Notes: a model not told the origin generated them from the letters alone. Numbered from the stretch's first letter, positions 44,972 to 56,948 are shown. The stretch: DNA of 64,000 nt from Blakeslea trispora (GCA_025331445.1 JAIWNE010000062.1:62001-126000); one strand, 5' to 3'. A program made the numbers and translations.

Positions 44972-46446
44972 TTAGACTAAGCTACCAAGCAAGCCACCAA
45001 GGAGACCACCACTAGAGGAACTGCCACTAGAGGAATTGTCACTAGAACTTTCGCTAGAGGAACCACCGCTAGAGGAACCACCGCTAGAGGAGCTGCCACT
45101 AGAGGAGCTCTCCTCAGAAGAGCTTTCGCTGGAAGAACTTTCACTAGAACTTTCGCTAGAGGAATCGCTATCAGAAGAGCTGTTTTCAGAAGTATTGTCA
45201 GTGGCGCTTACATTGGACGAGTTCTTCACAGGAGCGATTCGAACTTCAGGAACTTGGTGATTGAAGACAACGTAGTTGTTCTTCAAGAAAGTATCACCCA
45301 AGATAGAAAAGCCAAAGCCACCATTAGCAAATGAAGCATAACAAGTATTGCCATCTCTTTCAAAAATCAAATCAGAAGCAGGGATTTGGAATGTAGCGCC
45401 ATTCATAGTAAACTTAAGAGGAGGATATTTGGAAACATTACAATTGATGAGGTAAGTACCATCACCATTTGAAGTAGCGTGATAAGCAGTGGCAACCTTC
45501 TTTGCTAATGCGTCAGTCAAGATCAAGAGTGTGGTACCAGTATCAAGGATAGCATCAAAAGAACTAGTAACTTTCTTGTTGCCGACAGAAAGCTTGCTTA
45601 CAGTGACGCCCCAATAACCATCTGATTTATCAATAGGCACAGTCTTTAAGCTACCAGAGTACTTGGTTGAGTCATATCCGCCAAAGATATACTCACCACC
45701 ACCGCCATTGACAGCCTTACCAAGATAAACACCAAAGACGGGGGAAGAGATCTTGTGCTGACTGATCAAATTGTCCATAGGTGTCTTGATACCACGAACA
45801 GTAGTAATCGAGTTGAAGCCAAGACCCAAGAGACCATCGATGGGATCATCTGCAAATTGTTGTGATTCTCTTTGGGCCAATTCGATGATTTGGTTAGAAA
45901 TCTTAAGACCGCCTAAATTAACTGTGTCTTTGGCAAGGATACCACTAGCAGAAGAACCATCACCATAAGAGATAGACCAACGACGACCATCAGCCTTATA
46001 GGTCTTTGATTTCTTGGGATCGTACTTTTTGTGATTATAACAATTCGAACAAAGAGTAGAAGCTATTTTTTTTTTCGAGAAAGGTTAATTTAATTCCTTT
46101 TGTTTTCTCCATAGCAACTACAAGACTTACCAACCCAAAGGTCACTGGAACCTGTATCGAAGTTTAATTTGAATTTTTGTTCTGGGGTACCAATGCCCAC
46201 TAAACCATAGTATTCGATATCATTGGCATAGTCTACCACAGGGATACGACCTTTAGACTTGCTGACATAGGTGTCTGAATGCTTAGAATATTTAGATCTA
46301 GCTTTAGCCAAAGCACCTCTAGCATTAGGCTTATATTCATCATTGGTAAGCAAGGGGATCTTGAGTGTAAGTAAAGATGGTGCAGCTTCAACTGTAAATG
46401 TCAAAGCAGCAATTGCAATACAAGAGGAAACTAAAGTAAACTTCAT
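44972..46446 (-). CDS. Secreted aspartic protease with serine-rich C-terminal tail
   Basis: Pepsin-family (A1) endopeptidase of the rhizopuspepsin/mucorpepsin type. Two exons (46131-46446, 44972-46062) encode 468 residues. [21 protein letters not shown] is a signal peptide, followed by a basic propeptide (roughly residues 22-75). The mature enzyme has the first catalytic motif DTGSSDLWV just before the intron, the small disulfide loop LCSNC, the flap WSISYGDGS, the second catalytic motif DTGTTLLIL, and [18 protein letters not shown] near the second disulfide. After the normal end (VPEVRIAPV) comes an added 70-residue tail made almost entirely of Ser, Gly, Glu and Asp, closing [12 protein letters not shown]. 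The tail may be an extended or heavily O-glycosylated stalk, and its hydrophobic end could be a GPI signal, although that signal is short. The intron position is the same as in the plus-strand paralogue at 59868-61119. A TATA box lies 62 nt upstream. Confidence 0.94.
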
Positions 46447-46507
46447 CTTGGTTTTCTTTTTTTTTTTCTAGCTTATTGAAAGTAAAAGAGAGAGAGAGGA
46501 AGGAAAA

Positions 46508-46515
46508 CTTTTATA
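46508..46515 (-). promoter_or_regulatory. TATA box of the tailed aspartic protease
   Basis: TATAAAAG on the minus strand, about 62 nt upstream of the protease start codon. The spacing resembles that of the TATA box in front of the second protease gene. Confidence 0.65.
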
Positions 46516-49500
46516 AAAGAAAGGAAATGGAAGGGCTAATTAAGTAATGAAAAAGAAGAAAAACGAAAAAGTGGTTCACTTTTATAGGTAAACAAGTTTC
46601 AAGGTCCTTTCTGTTATTTATTTATTTATAGTTTATTCTGGCTTGCTACTACTTTTGTTTAATTTGACATGTGTAGAAAAAAATAAATTTTGGGATTCAA
46701 CATCAAAATAAAAAAGATTCCATTGTGTTACATGGCGATCCTGGTATGAGTCTGTTTTTAGTCCGCATACACTTCAATAAGTTAAATGTATTTTATGACA
46801 TTTATATGTATTCCGATATTCAATTCTACGGCATTCAAATGTCTCTTTTTCTTTTTTATTAGCTATCATCATCACTCAACACATTTATCATAATTAGGGC
46901 TTTTCTAAGTAAAAGTTTAGTAGTTACAATGCTTGAATTCTATAGATCGCATTCAGGAACATTTAAACAAGGTTTCTGCGACAAACTAGACTTAATAAAG
47001 CATGGAAAATGCTAATAAAAGATTACAGAAGAATAAAGAAGAAAAGGTCAAATATCACTAAATTGGAAAAAAAACAATTAAAAACTTTTTCGTCATGCCG
47101 TTAATAAAGATAAGCATACTTTTAGTATTATATGAATGCATTCATTCAATTGTTATGCAAATATACAAATGTGTCCATATATATATTGATGTATACTTTA
47201 GTTTCTCAATATAAAATAGAGAACTATATTACAAACCTCAAATGTACGTCTTTTTTTAAAGTTAAAATCGAAAATACCTCGATCTAGCGAGTAATCGATA
47301 TTAGATTGCAACAACAAGAGCTTGATTTAAATCAGCTGTATATGTTTGCGTTCTAGCTTCATTCTATCTTTAAATGATCAAGTCATTCATAAAGTATAAA
47401 GCTACAGTATCTTATTTTTGTATCAAAGCATGGCCAAAACTATGTTTTTTTTTGTTTTCGCTCATCTATCTCAACTAACAAATGGACCATCTTGGTCCAT
47501 TATATAAGACACATGAGCAAATGCTTCAGAGTTGCTTAGGAATAAAACTGCAACAAAATATAAACTGACTTTAGAAAATAACTGGAATGAATTTGAGTAA
47601 CTTTAGTTCTCATTGTCATCTCGATATCTTAGTAAACAACACGTGCAGCTATTTTCATTCAAGCTGTAGGTACATTTAAGCATAGTTGCAAGTCAATGCT
47701 TGACTAGCAATTGTCTGAGTTATCTAAAGATGGCGTATTTGGCTTGCTTCAATGCTTACTTTGTTTAACAAGCTTTACCCGAGTCAAAACTGGATATCAA
47801 GTTATATGGGATGGAAACCAACATGAAGACATTAAAGTTTATCTCAATCAGCTTCATGGTACAATGACGATCAATCTCAACTATGGAAAGATATTTGCGC
47901 TTCTGATTTCGTAAAACAATAGAGTTTCTCTGATTTTATCTCATCATTTGATTGTACTTGTATGATCCTATAACAAGGTCATCTTATAACCATCCTATGT
48001 CAATGTTTATGAACAGAAACGATAGAGAAGAAGAAAAGGAGCTTTACATTCGTATACTAACGTAATCCGTATCTATGATATACAAAAATTACTTAAAAGA
48101 AAAAACTAGACACCTTTGCTTGGCATAACATGCGTAAAATGCCATCCCGTATATAGATATTATTTGTACTACTTTACGTTCCTTTTCCGAGCAATTTGAT
48201 CAATGACACCTCAGGAACCAAAAAGAAAATAAAAAGGGCATAATGAAGATACAGATATTTCAATAAGTGACCATCTACAGAATATGATTTTAGTCTTTTT
48301 CTTTTTCTTTTACTCTGATAGAATCATGAGTACTAAAAAGAGTAAAGATACATGTAAAAAGAAAAAAGATAGTAGGCGTTTGAATCTTCCAATATCAATT
48401 CATAATAGCACAATACGCGTAAAGATAAAAACCTTATTTAAACACCAAACCCTAACCTTCTGAATTATTCCTTTAAAAGTAAATATCTTTTTACGAAAAA
48501 AAGGTATAGCTGCCCTCCTCCTTCCGATTTGAAAAAGAGTGCGGATTTAAGAGCCATTAATTTACAACCCAATGCATACATATAAAAAAAGGCAAAAAAA
48601 ATGTCTAGACACATATGCAGTCAATACAGCTTATGAACTCATTCTTTGAGTGTAAAATTATGCTAAAAAGATGTTGAAGTGCGATTATGCTGACAAACTG
48701 GATTATGCTCCGTATCTCTCTTTCTGAATATTTTGAGGCTCTGAAGTTTATTTCATCTGAGCTTTCTTTCTAGTTTAGCAATCTCTTCAAACCAATGAAC
48801 CGAACTATTGTTGAGAATAAGCTGGAATGCTTTCTCGTTGATAGTTTATAGAATATGTAATAGTCAAGCCAGCTTTGTCTTTTTTTTTTTCTTAATGCAG
48901 GGCAAGTTGTCTGAAAGTATCAAAGCTTAGCTTCTTACCCACTGTATCTATGATTTTATCAATGTCTTTACCTGATGCGATGTCTCCACCTTTTTTTTAT
49001 GTTGGAGAAGCGATACTAGTGTCTTATCCATAAGGCAAAGCAATTGTAAAAGAAAGTATGCTAGAGACTGACGTTTTACTCTGTTCATATGCGGTCTTAC
49101 ATTTCTTGTTAAACAGGCTACGCAATGTGTTTTTTTTTCATCCAAGAAAGAAATCACTGCAACTCATTCCAAAGTTATAAAACAAAAACTGCTTGGTGCC
49201 GAATTAAGCATTCTGTGTAAGTGCGGTTCTTTTTTCCTTGCTCACACTAAATATAGTTTGTCCTTGTATCACTTTAATCAATAGAGAGTAGGCTATTTTT
49301 GTGTTGTTCCTTTGAATATATATACAATAATGCTTAAATAAAATATTATATAGTAAAAAACAATTGCATTTATACAGCCTCTGACTGAAATATGTTAACA
49401 TCACAATTTACATAAAGTAGTGTCTGCTCATTGCTCGAGACAAGATGATTGGACCTTACTTTCAATCTTGAACAAGCAAGTAACACAAGAGAAATTGATT

Positions 49501-49789
49501 GGATTACTGCAGATGTGTAACACACTTATCAAATGACTTGACTCTAGAAAGAAACTATTGTAAGCAAAAAAAAAAAAGGGAAACCAAAGGAAATAGAAAG
49601 ATGAATGCTGAACAATAGAGTGACTCATACTATGTTCTATGGGGGGTTTTAATAGACAAAAAGAAACAAACCCAAACTATAGAATATTGTAAAGCATTCT
49701 GTTTTCTTTGTCTCGTTTTGACTAGCCAGAAAGAACTATATCTACAGACAACAATAAATCACTTTTGAGATGCCTCTAAAGCTGGTCAT
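46516..49789. other. Three-kilobase spacer, no gene supported
   Basis: AT-rich with many stops. The only features worth noting are a perfect 9-bp inverted repeat with a 3-nt loop at 47481-47501, directly followed by a TATATAAG-type box, and a 67-codon frame at 47711-47914 without domain character or an ATG start. An unrecognised short transcript near 47.5 kb is conceivable. No evidence for a protein-coding gene was found. Confidence 0.45.
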
Positions 49790-50815
49790 CTAACAATGAT
49801 ATCGAACAGGTAGACCCAATCGCTCAATAACATAGCGTGGCATGCAATAGACTGGATCTACTTCTTTTAATCCAGGGTATCCTAACAGAGAGAGACCAGC
49901 AACGCCGAAAAAGGTATGAAATACATCCACCATATCGCCTGGTCGATCTGAAATACCACCCATTTCAGGGTCTTGAGCAGACAAGATAAATTTGCTCAAT
50001 TTTGCTTTGTCAATCCAATCGACATGACCCAACACAGCAAGCCCACTCAAAACCCACCATGAATAGCACACATCTTCAAGTTTCTGAGGCCGACCATTCA
50101 GTCCTCCATTCTTCAGCTGTCTCTCACAGAGCCACCAACTCAACAGGTCATGGTCAATATGATGAAGTGCATTAGCAATTGCCAAGGCAGCAACACAACA
50201 AAAGATTTGACCTGCATGAGACTCAGCTCCTGGAGAGCTACCAAAACCACCATCATAATTCTTACACTTTAGAATCCAATCCACTGTTTTGTTAACATCA
50301 ATAGCATCCAAACGTTTCAACAACGAAAGACAGCTTAACGCAATGTAAGAGAACCGAGAATCTACCTCTCCCCATTCATCACCTCGAAAAGATCCATCTT
50401 CGTTTTGAAGTCCCTGAATATCTTTGTCCTTATCAGCTAAAAAGAAACAATACATAGCAATAAGAAAATAGAGCTTACATGTCACTACTCTGTCTATATT
50501 TATAGCCTCTATTGCGTCCAGTGTAATCAAGACCTGTACCGCTGATAGTGTATGTGTGATATGTGTGTCATGGTGTTTATCTCCCCCAAAACCACCATTC
50601 TCGTGTTGAAGTGCTTGAATATATTCTACCAGTTGGTCTTTTGGTAAAGCATCTTTATGATTCATCAAATCAAGAGCAGTCAAACCCCAATAGACGCCAT
50701 TAAGACGAAGGTGTTCGGTTAACCAATAGTCAAGTTCGTCTTTTCGGTCGTTTAGTGACTGTATATATTTTACATGAAGTGGAATCAACAGCTTGTCTGT
50801 TTCTACTTCTGTCAT
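49790..50815 (-). CDS. BET2: Rab geranylgeranyltransferase (type II) beta subunit
   Basis: Catalytic subunit that attaches two geranylgeranyl groups to C-terminal cysteines of Rab/Ypt GTPases presented by Rab escort protein. Two exons (50479-50815, 49790-50436) give 327 residues, close to the 325-331 of known Bet2/RABGGTB. The prenyltransferase alpha/alpha barrel repeats are easy to follow: YIQALQHENGGFGGD, IQGLQNEDGSFRGDEWGE, ILKCKNYDGGFGSSPG, CERQLKNGGLNGRPQK and ILSAQDPEMGGISDRPG. Zinc ligands are in LEDVCYSWW (Asp and Cys) and VDVFHTFFG (His). The 42-nt intron at 50437-50478 happens to be readable in frame, adding 14 extra residues if retained; the family alignment argues for splicing. 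The start MTEVETDKLL is preferred over upstream frame extension. It is divergent from the La-related gene, with only 157 bp between starts, so the two probably share a promoter region. Confidence 0.96.
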   Translation of the reverse strand: MTEVETDKLLIPLHVKYIQSLNDRKDELDYWLTEHLRLNGVYWGLTALDLMNHKDALPKDQLVEYIQALQHENGGFGGDKHHDTHITHTLSAVQVLITLDAIEAINIDRVVTCKLYFLIAMYCFFLADKDKDIQGLQNEDGSFRGDEWGEVDSRFSYIALSCLSLLKRLDAIDVNKTVDWILKCKNYDGGFGSSPGAESHAGQIFCCVAALAIANALHHIDHDLLSWWLCERQLKNGGLNGRPQKLEDVCYSWWVLSGLAVLGHVDWIDKAKLSKFILSAQDPEMGGISDRPGDMVDVFHTFFGVAGLSLLGYPGLKEVDPVYCMPRYVIERLGLPVRYHC

Positions 50816-50972
50816 TAGAATGAAAACAATATTAATAAAAAAAACAAGAAGAAAAAGAGGGTGTTTCAAAGGTGTGTGTATGTGTGTGCGCCTTTTTTTC
50901 TCTCTTTTATTTATTTATTTATTCGGCTTCTTTCTCGACTATTCTTTTTTTTTCTGGTTCTTTAAGCTTGTC

Positions 50973-52174
50973 ATGACTTTGGAACGCGAGCATAAGCTGG
51001 TCAATACAATAGAGACTTTATTCAGTGACGCTTCATTACTGTGGGACAAAGTAATGCAGCAAAAGTTATTGGCAGACTCTGAAAATAGTAAGCTATTTAA
51101 TATTCTTACAATGTATTTTATGCTGAATTGTTTCTATAAAAGTGATATCATTGATTGATTTGTCTAATTTGAGTAAACTCAAAGCATTAAGTGCAACACC
51201 TGAAGAAATTAAGCACTGTATTCAACATCATTCCGGCAAGAAGTTAAAGGTAAACAAGCATGCTCGGTCCAATCTCTTTTCTGAACTTTGATAATAGTTC
51301 AGTGAAGACCAAACTAAAGTGGGCCGCATTAAACCATATGTTCCTCACAAAAAAGAGGAGCTGGATGATTGGTCTATTTATGTAGAGGGACTCTCGAAGC
51401 CATATGATAACGAGCAGAGTATTCGGGAGCTATTCAATAAGCTGGTAGGCCATGTCTCCTTTTTCCGTATACCACCCAATCAACAGGGCAACACCAGATT
51501 TTTTGGTTATTGCTTTATTGAGTTTGATCAAAAGGAGCATGTTCAAAAGGCAATAGAGACTGTCAATCGATACAAAGCTGCTAGGATAGATCAACCTGAG
51601 GATAAGCTGATTGATGAGCTGAACTTGAGAGTGATGTCAAAGTAAAGATGGTTTATACAAAACAAGTAGAATAGAAGGCCTTAACTTTATCTTCAATAGG
51701 CATGATTGGAACAAACTAAAAGAAGAATATGTAGCCCTTCTAAATCAAAAAAGAATAGCTAGAAAGCGACTATGGGATGAATACAATCAAGCACAACAAA
51801 AAGAAGAGGAAGAAGAAGAAGTACCAGCTGAATCTTATGTCAAGGGGTTAATTGTTCATGTAGATGGACTTCATCCTCAAGCACCAAAGACAACAGCAAC
51901 AGCTTTGTTAGAGACATCAGGCGTGAAAGTAGCATTTATGAATCAGAAAAAGAAAGGCTTAACAGCCACTCATATTCGACTTCATCAGCCTGAGGATGCA
52001 CAAAAGCTGTGTCAATTCTTTGATGTAAATCCTATTGTTCAAGAAACAGAAAAAGACAAGGAGGGTAAAGTACAGGAAACAAAGTCATCAGACTGCATTC
52101 GATTACGCATCTTGACTGGATCAGAGGAAGCAATTTATTGGCAAGAAGACCAAAAGAAGCAAAGAAAAAACTAG
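50973..52174 (+). CDS. La-related protein, LARP7-like (La motif, RRM1, xRRM)
   Basis: Four exons (50973-51087, 51143-51249, 51298-51641, 51700-52174) encode 346 residues. The N-terminal La motif (residues 8-95) reads IETLFSDASLLWDKVMQQKL then MISLIDLSNLSKLKALSATP, typical of winged-helix La motifs that clamp UUU-3'OH RNA ends. RRM1 has RNP2 as WSIYVEGLSK and RNP1 as FFGYCFIEF. After a charged linker (WNKLKEEYVALLNQKRIARKRLWDEY) a C-terminal domain follows: GLIVHVDGLHPQAPKTT, THIRLHQPEDAQKLCQFF and finally IRLRILTGSEEAIYWQEDQKK. The last piece matches the extra helix of the xRRM found in LARP7, p65 and fission-yeast Pof8. Such proteins stabilise telomerase RNA, 7SK or U6 snRNA. Which RNA is bound here is unknown. 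Genuine La protein is an alternative, but the xRRM favours LARP7. Its stop codon lies 3 nt from that of the convergent Rmd1-like gene. Confidence 0.85.
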
Positions 52175-52177
52175 TGT

Positions 52178-53621
52178 CTATTCTTTACCATTGTAAAGAC
52201 TGAATGCATCTAACGAGGTAGTAATGACAGCGACCAAGATTTCTAGCCCAATAAGCCAAATGACAATCCATTCCAAAGCCTCACCTAATAAACAGTACAT
52301 ATGATGAGTCTTTTTTTTTTTTTTTATAAAGCCTATACTCGCACTTGCAATAACGTTACCATGAGAACTATTTAGGTGATCCTTCAGCATTTCTAAAAGA
52401 TCGCTGATTACTTCTACACGTTGATTCAACAGTTGTACCCGTTGCTCAATCTCTAGATAGCCACGTATCGCACTGTACAATGGCTCAAGTGTAGGCTCTG
52501 ACCAGAAAATCTCGGGCGTATCGAGAATGTTGGAAACAAGGTTCACATTGATACGCATAATAAACAGTTCGCCAATCTTCTTGGTGATGGCTGTTCTAGA
52601 CATATGAATATTGCCACTCTCAGCCATTACTTGAGGGATATATTTTGTCTCGTTGATTGTGTCATCAATGAGACGTTCGAATAAAGTCATCTTAACACTC
52701 TGTGCAATGGCATGTGAAATAGTCAACTTAATGAGGTAATTGGAAGGGTGTCTTAAGGTGATAATATCATTATAAATACTATAGAAATGGGTTTAGTCGG
52801 TTTGCTTCTATCTCTTGTTATTCTTCTTCTTTACCGTGGTTGATATGTTTCATTATAATAATAATGAAATTCTTCTGTCTCTACATCATCTACATCCAAT
52901 TTTTCTTCTTCAAAGGAAGCTAAAGATTTGAGAATGCGCTGTTCTTCCTTTAATGTCATGCCCCAAAACACAACAACACCATAATCAAACAAAAACATTT
53001 GAGGCAATTTCTGTGCTTTCGAGGTGGTATTACTGGGTGGTGAGGTAGGATAAGTGAAGGCATAAGGTGTGTAGAGACACTCGTCAAAACGCTGAGGTGC
53101 TGTTCCATTTGTCTTTCGTTTACTTTGAAGAAACTTGAAAAGTTCATCCATACGATAGGCACTTTTTTTTTCCAAAAAAATATCATGAGCTTACTCTTCC
53201 CTATTATTGATTACCTCTATTGTTTGACTTACGAAGCAGTACAATAAGCTGTCATTCTAGAAAGTTCAGATCGATCCATTTTGTTGAGCATTTCAGCTTC
53301 TTGTCGTTCCATGCCATGTGGAATCTTGGCAAGTTGTGTATAAACATCAGCGTCTTCTTCACCTTCTTCCGGTAAAAGTGCTTCATCTTCCGGGAACAGT
53401 TTAAGTTTTTGAGATATTTTGGTAGTACGCATTGGTTGCTTGGGTTTAGCGACTCGACCTCCTTTTTCATTGTTGAAGGTGCTATAGTAAGATGAACGTT
53501 GAGTATAAGAGCGAGAAGCAATTGGTCTTGGTGCGGAAGTACTAGGTACTTCTTGAGATATTAAAAGAGGTGCTGCTTCTTCTTCGTCGCCTTTATGCAT
53601 AGTATGAGGACGCTGTGACAT
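52178..53621 (-). CDS. RMD1: Rmd1/DUF155 family protein (RMND1/Sif2-like)
   Basis: Four exons (53233-53621, 52835-53161, 52360-52778, 52178-52284) encode 413 residues. The N-terminal about 110 residues are basic or acidic and low-complexity. The DUF155 domain starts at MTAYCTASSAYRMDELFKFL and continues through QMFLFDYGVVVFWGM, EEEKLDVDDVETEEFHYYY, SHAIAQSVKMTLFERLIDDTI, ITKKIGELFIMRINVNL and DTPEIFWSEPTLEPLYSAIRGYLEIEQRVQLLNQRVEVI. A transmembrane helix (EWIVIWLIGLEILVAVITTSL) closes the protein. This order is that of yeast Rmd1/Rmd8 and human RMND1, in which a helical bundle and the C-terminal helix place the protein on organelle membranes. Yeast Rmd1 is needed for meiotic division and RMND1 for mitochondrial translation. 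There is no clear mitochondrial presequence, so the cytosolic Rmd1/Sif2 branch is the better guess. Confidence 0.92.
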
Positions 53622-55168
53622 AATTTTTTTTTTGAAAAAAAAAAAGAAATAGTATGAAAGTGCGTATAGGGCTTATCGGTGTTTTTTTTTTACAATTCAG
53701 ATTGAAACAGCTGCATTTAAATACATTTGCAATATATTGATTTCATTTCAAAACGTTTTTTTTTTACTATCTTTTAATGCATTGCAGTAAAATATAACAC
53801 AAATGTACGTGAATGGCATTGGATGTCAAAAAAGAATTAACGCCAGAAAAGACCAGTTAAACAAACAAAAAAAAAGAGAATGGAATTGAATGCTACCCAG
53901 TCAGTTGTGAACATCAGTACTGCTAGTTACACATACTAATTTTCCAGAATTTGGCGACTGTTATTTGTGCCGATACACTTAAAAGAGGGCAGATGTTCAT
54001 CTCTATGTGACAGATTACTCCAAGTAAAGTCATTGTACTGACACTTATTTCACTTTGTAGAAGAGATTATTGTTGTAAGGGGTGGGGTTAGTGGTTCCAA
54101 TTGAGCTTTGCAAAACGGCAGTAATTGTAGTACTGGTTTTTTCTTTCTGAATTGCGCATCTGAGTTTTTAATTACACACCATGTGTTTGTAAATAAAATT
54201 TATGTTTTTGGTTATAAAATAGCAGCCATCAAGAGCTAAATGAAAGTTGTTTCTTATGTTACCTTTCTTCTTTCTTATATTACTCTTCTTCTTTCTCATG
54301 TTGACGAGTTGTTGAGATTTGGCTTGCTCTGCTGTTAGGAAAGTTTTAATATTTTACTCTTTGCACCTTATATCATTGCTAAGAAGTAAAGAATCAAAAG
54401 AAAGGACTTTTAAACAGCTATACATAGGAGATGGAATGGTAAGAACAGCTGCAAGAAAGGTAAGAACCTCTGACGCATGCTCAAGGATATGAAGCTACGA
54501 AATAGATTACACTACCAACACTAAATTAGTAATTGCATCATAAATGCTTTCTGTATTGGTATACTTGAAATAATCTACATCTCATCGTATCTAGTTTGGG
54601 TAATAAAGAAGACTTTGTCATCATTTCAAAATAACGTCAACTTGCTTTTTATAATGAAAAGTGAAAAGCAAAAGAAAAAAGATAACATGTCCATAGGCTG
54701 GTCTTGCTTGCTTGATTTGCAAGTATCCGCTAAAAAACCAACAAACTACTTGTGCGACAGTAAAAAAAAGGAACTGGGACAATAAGACATGTTTTAAACC
54801 ATATAGTTGACTGAGGAAAAAAGAACAAGAAAGCACAACAATTTATTTAGCCTCATAATTTGCTTGAGAAGGCAAGGGAAATGAGGGGCGTCAGTAGTGG
54901 GAAGGGAAGAAAACAGAAGGTTGCCTGTTGACAATGTTATTGGTAGTCTTGATTCTCTCAAATATAGCCCTTAGTGAGCTCATCAAGCTTTCATAGTGGA
55001 AAGAACAATTGTGTATATTCGTTTGACCAACCTTAGGTATTGTAAGTAAATATGTTTACTTTTGAAGATGTCTTGTACCATCATCACATACCAAATGAGG
55101 TTTGACTTGCTAAATTACAAAATGACATCTACTTTTTTATTTTAATTACGAACGAAAAAAAAAAAAGT
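53622..55168. other. AT-rich spacer, nothing recognised
   Basis: Upstream of the Rmd1-like gene and downstream of the glycosyltransferase. It holds T and A runs near the Rmd1 start and a near-repeat of CTTTCTTCTTTCTTATATTACTC-like pyrimidine sequence around 54265-54300. No coding frame over 75 codons has protein character. Confidence 0.5.
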
Positions 55169-56948
55169 CTACGAGCCATACTGTACACTAAGCGTAAGCT
55201 GCTTTACTAAAACTAAACGATAAAAACTAAAGATACCTAGGAGTAAAGTCAGTAATATTGCACCATGCAAATCCCAATCATTGGCCTTGAAAAAGCTCAT
55301 TCTTCTAGATGGATCTATTCGGTGTTGAGCTACTCCCTCTTGTGCTGTATACGTCAATTCCTCTATTAAGTAAGCAGAAAAATAAGTTTTATGCATATCT
55401 ATGTTTACATCAGCTTTCGCTCTTACCAATCAAATCAGCAGCCACCACTTTTCGTTTCGAGCCTATCTGTGCTAATGTTTGCATACGCGATAGATTTCTA
55501 GCTACTGTCCCATCGGAGTCAATCAAGAGTTCATCTAGCTGTTGTCTTAACTGTTCAAATGTACATTGATCCTTTTCATGAACTCGAGCAATGCCTGCCT
55601 TTTGCAAGGCATGACCGACTAGAGGCTGATCTCCTACATAGGGATGGACGAGAATAGGCACACCATTAAAGGTTGCTTCATTTGCGCTCTCAGCTCCTCC
55701 ATGACTAAGAAACAGAACAGTGGACGGATGACCAAGGACAGCAAACTGACTGGCCCAGGCTGGCATAAAGAAACGCTTTTGTGTAAACAACTCATGCTTC
55801 AATAAAGGACTGGGGATTTGATAAGATGAACGACTTGTCTTGAGTTCCCAAAGTATGCTCGAGTTCTTCTCAGTCTCAATGGATTGTATAGCGTCTTTGA
55901 GTCTCACCCACATGATTCCATCCAATCGTCCCTTCTCTACTTGATCCAACAGGCTACTGAGTAGCATTTCAATGTCTCTCTTCTCAGGTATGATTACCTG
56001 ACCAAAGGCAGCATAGACAACACGCTGATGTGAATCCAAAAAGGCCTCTTCTTCTCTAGAGAGTGGACGCTGCTTCTCAGGGATGACAGGACCAACCATA
56101 TGTGTCAAAGGACTCAGGTGTTGAGGCGTAGCAAATCCAAAATAGCCGTTGATTAGTTTTAGTCCATTATCCCAGTCCTGTTCTCGATAGAGTCCAAGAG
56201 GAGCCATGCCAAGCTCTTTGCGAACCTTGTCTAATTCTACCCACTCAGGAGCTAAATACCAAGCCTCTTTTATTCTTTCCACGTATTTGTGTTGGAAGCG
56301 TTCGTACAATGTCATATTCTCTGAAGTGGCATGGTTTGTTGCTCCTAGTCTATTGATGTAGGGTACAGAGATGTCTTGGTGAAGGATGCCAGTACAAGTA
56401 GTAGCAAAAGGTACTTTGGATTGGACTGCTGCGTCAATACAGGCGCGGTGAAAGGCATCACATACAAAGAAATCTGGACGATCTGGTAGACTCATCAAGT
56501 ATTCGAAATCTTGACGATAAGCCTTAAAAAGATATTTATGAACTATGGATGAAACTTCATAAAACCCTTTACCACGAGTCTCTTCAAGCATATTAGCAGT
56601 ATAAACAGAGCCACCTACAGACACAGTTGAAATCTCAGGGTAAGCTTGACCAAGATGAATATGATCATCTCTTGTCACGTAAGTAACATGATGCCCTCTT
56701 TGTGCTAAGATGCTGCCGATTTCCAAAACCCATCTTGTGTGCTTTTATTATTTTATTGTTATTACTATCATTCATCTTTTTGGGAGACTTCATCAACTTA
56801 CAGATGCTCCACCTATGATGGTAGAGATAACAATGTTTCGAGGATTTTGGTTGTATTTCATAAAATGTTGGTATGGAAGACCTGCATCCGTTTGCTGCTG
56901 TGCATTGACAGCCAAAAGACCCGCAATTGCTAGTGACAGCCACTTCAT
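55169..56948 (-). CDS. Membrane-anchored UDP-glycosyltransferase
   Basis: Family GT1 (UDPGT) glycosyltransferase. Three exons (56802-56948, 55427-56741, 55169-55362) give 551 residues. It starts with a signal peptide (MKWLSLAIAGLLAVNA) and the acceptor-binding half begins STIIGGASHTRWVLEIGSIL, with the usual Gly-Gly-x-Ser-His and HHVTYVTRDD. The sugar-nucleotide half contains RVVYAAFGQV, FMPAWASQFAVLGHPSTVLFLSHGG (the UGT signature), SANEATFNGVPILVHPYVGDQ and ALQKAGIARV. In the signature the His-Gly-Gly-x-x-Ser pattern and the closing Asp-Gln are intact. A transmembrane helix near the C-terminus (AILLTLLLGIFSFYRLVLV) with a short tail implies a type I ER membrane protein with luminal catalysis, as in animal UGTs. 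The acceptor (sterol, lipid or xenobiotic) cannot be told. It sits in tandem with NCE101, whose stop is 168 nt upstream of this start. Confidence 0.93.

Noticed and set aside
45036..45260. Plus-strand Leu/Glu repeat frame
   Set aside because: It is the antisense shadow of the serine-rich tail of the aspartic protease.
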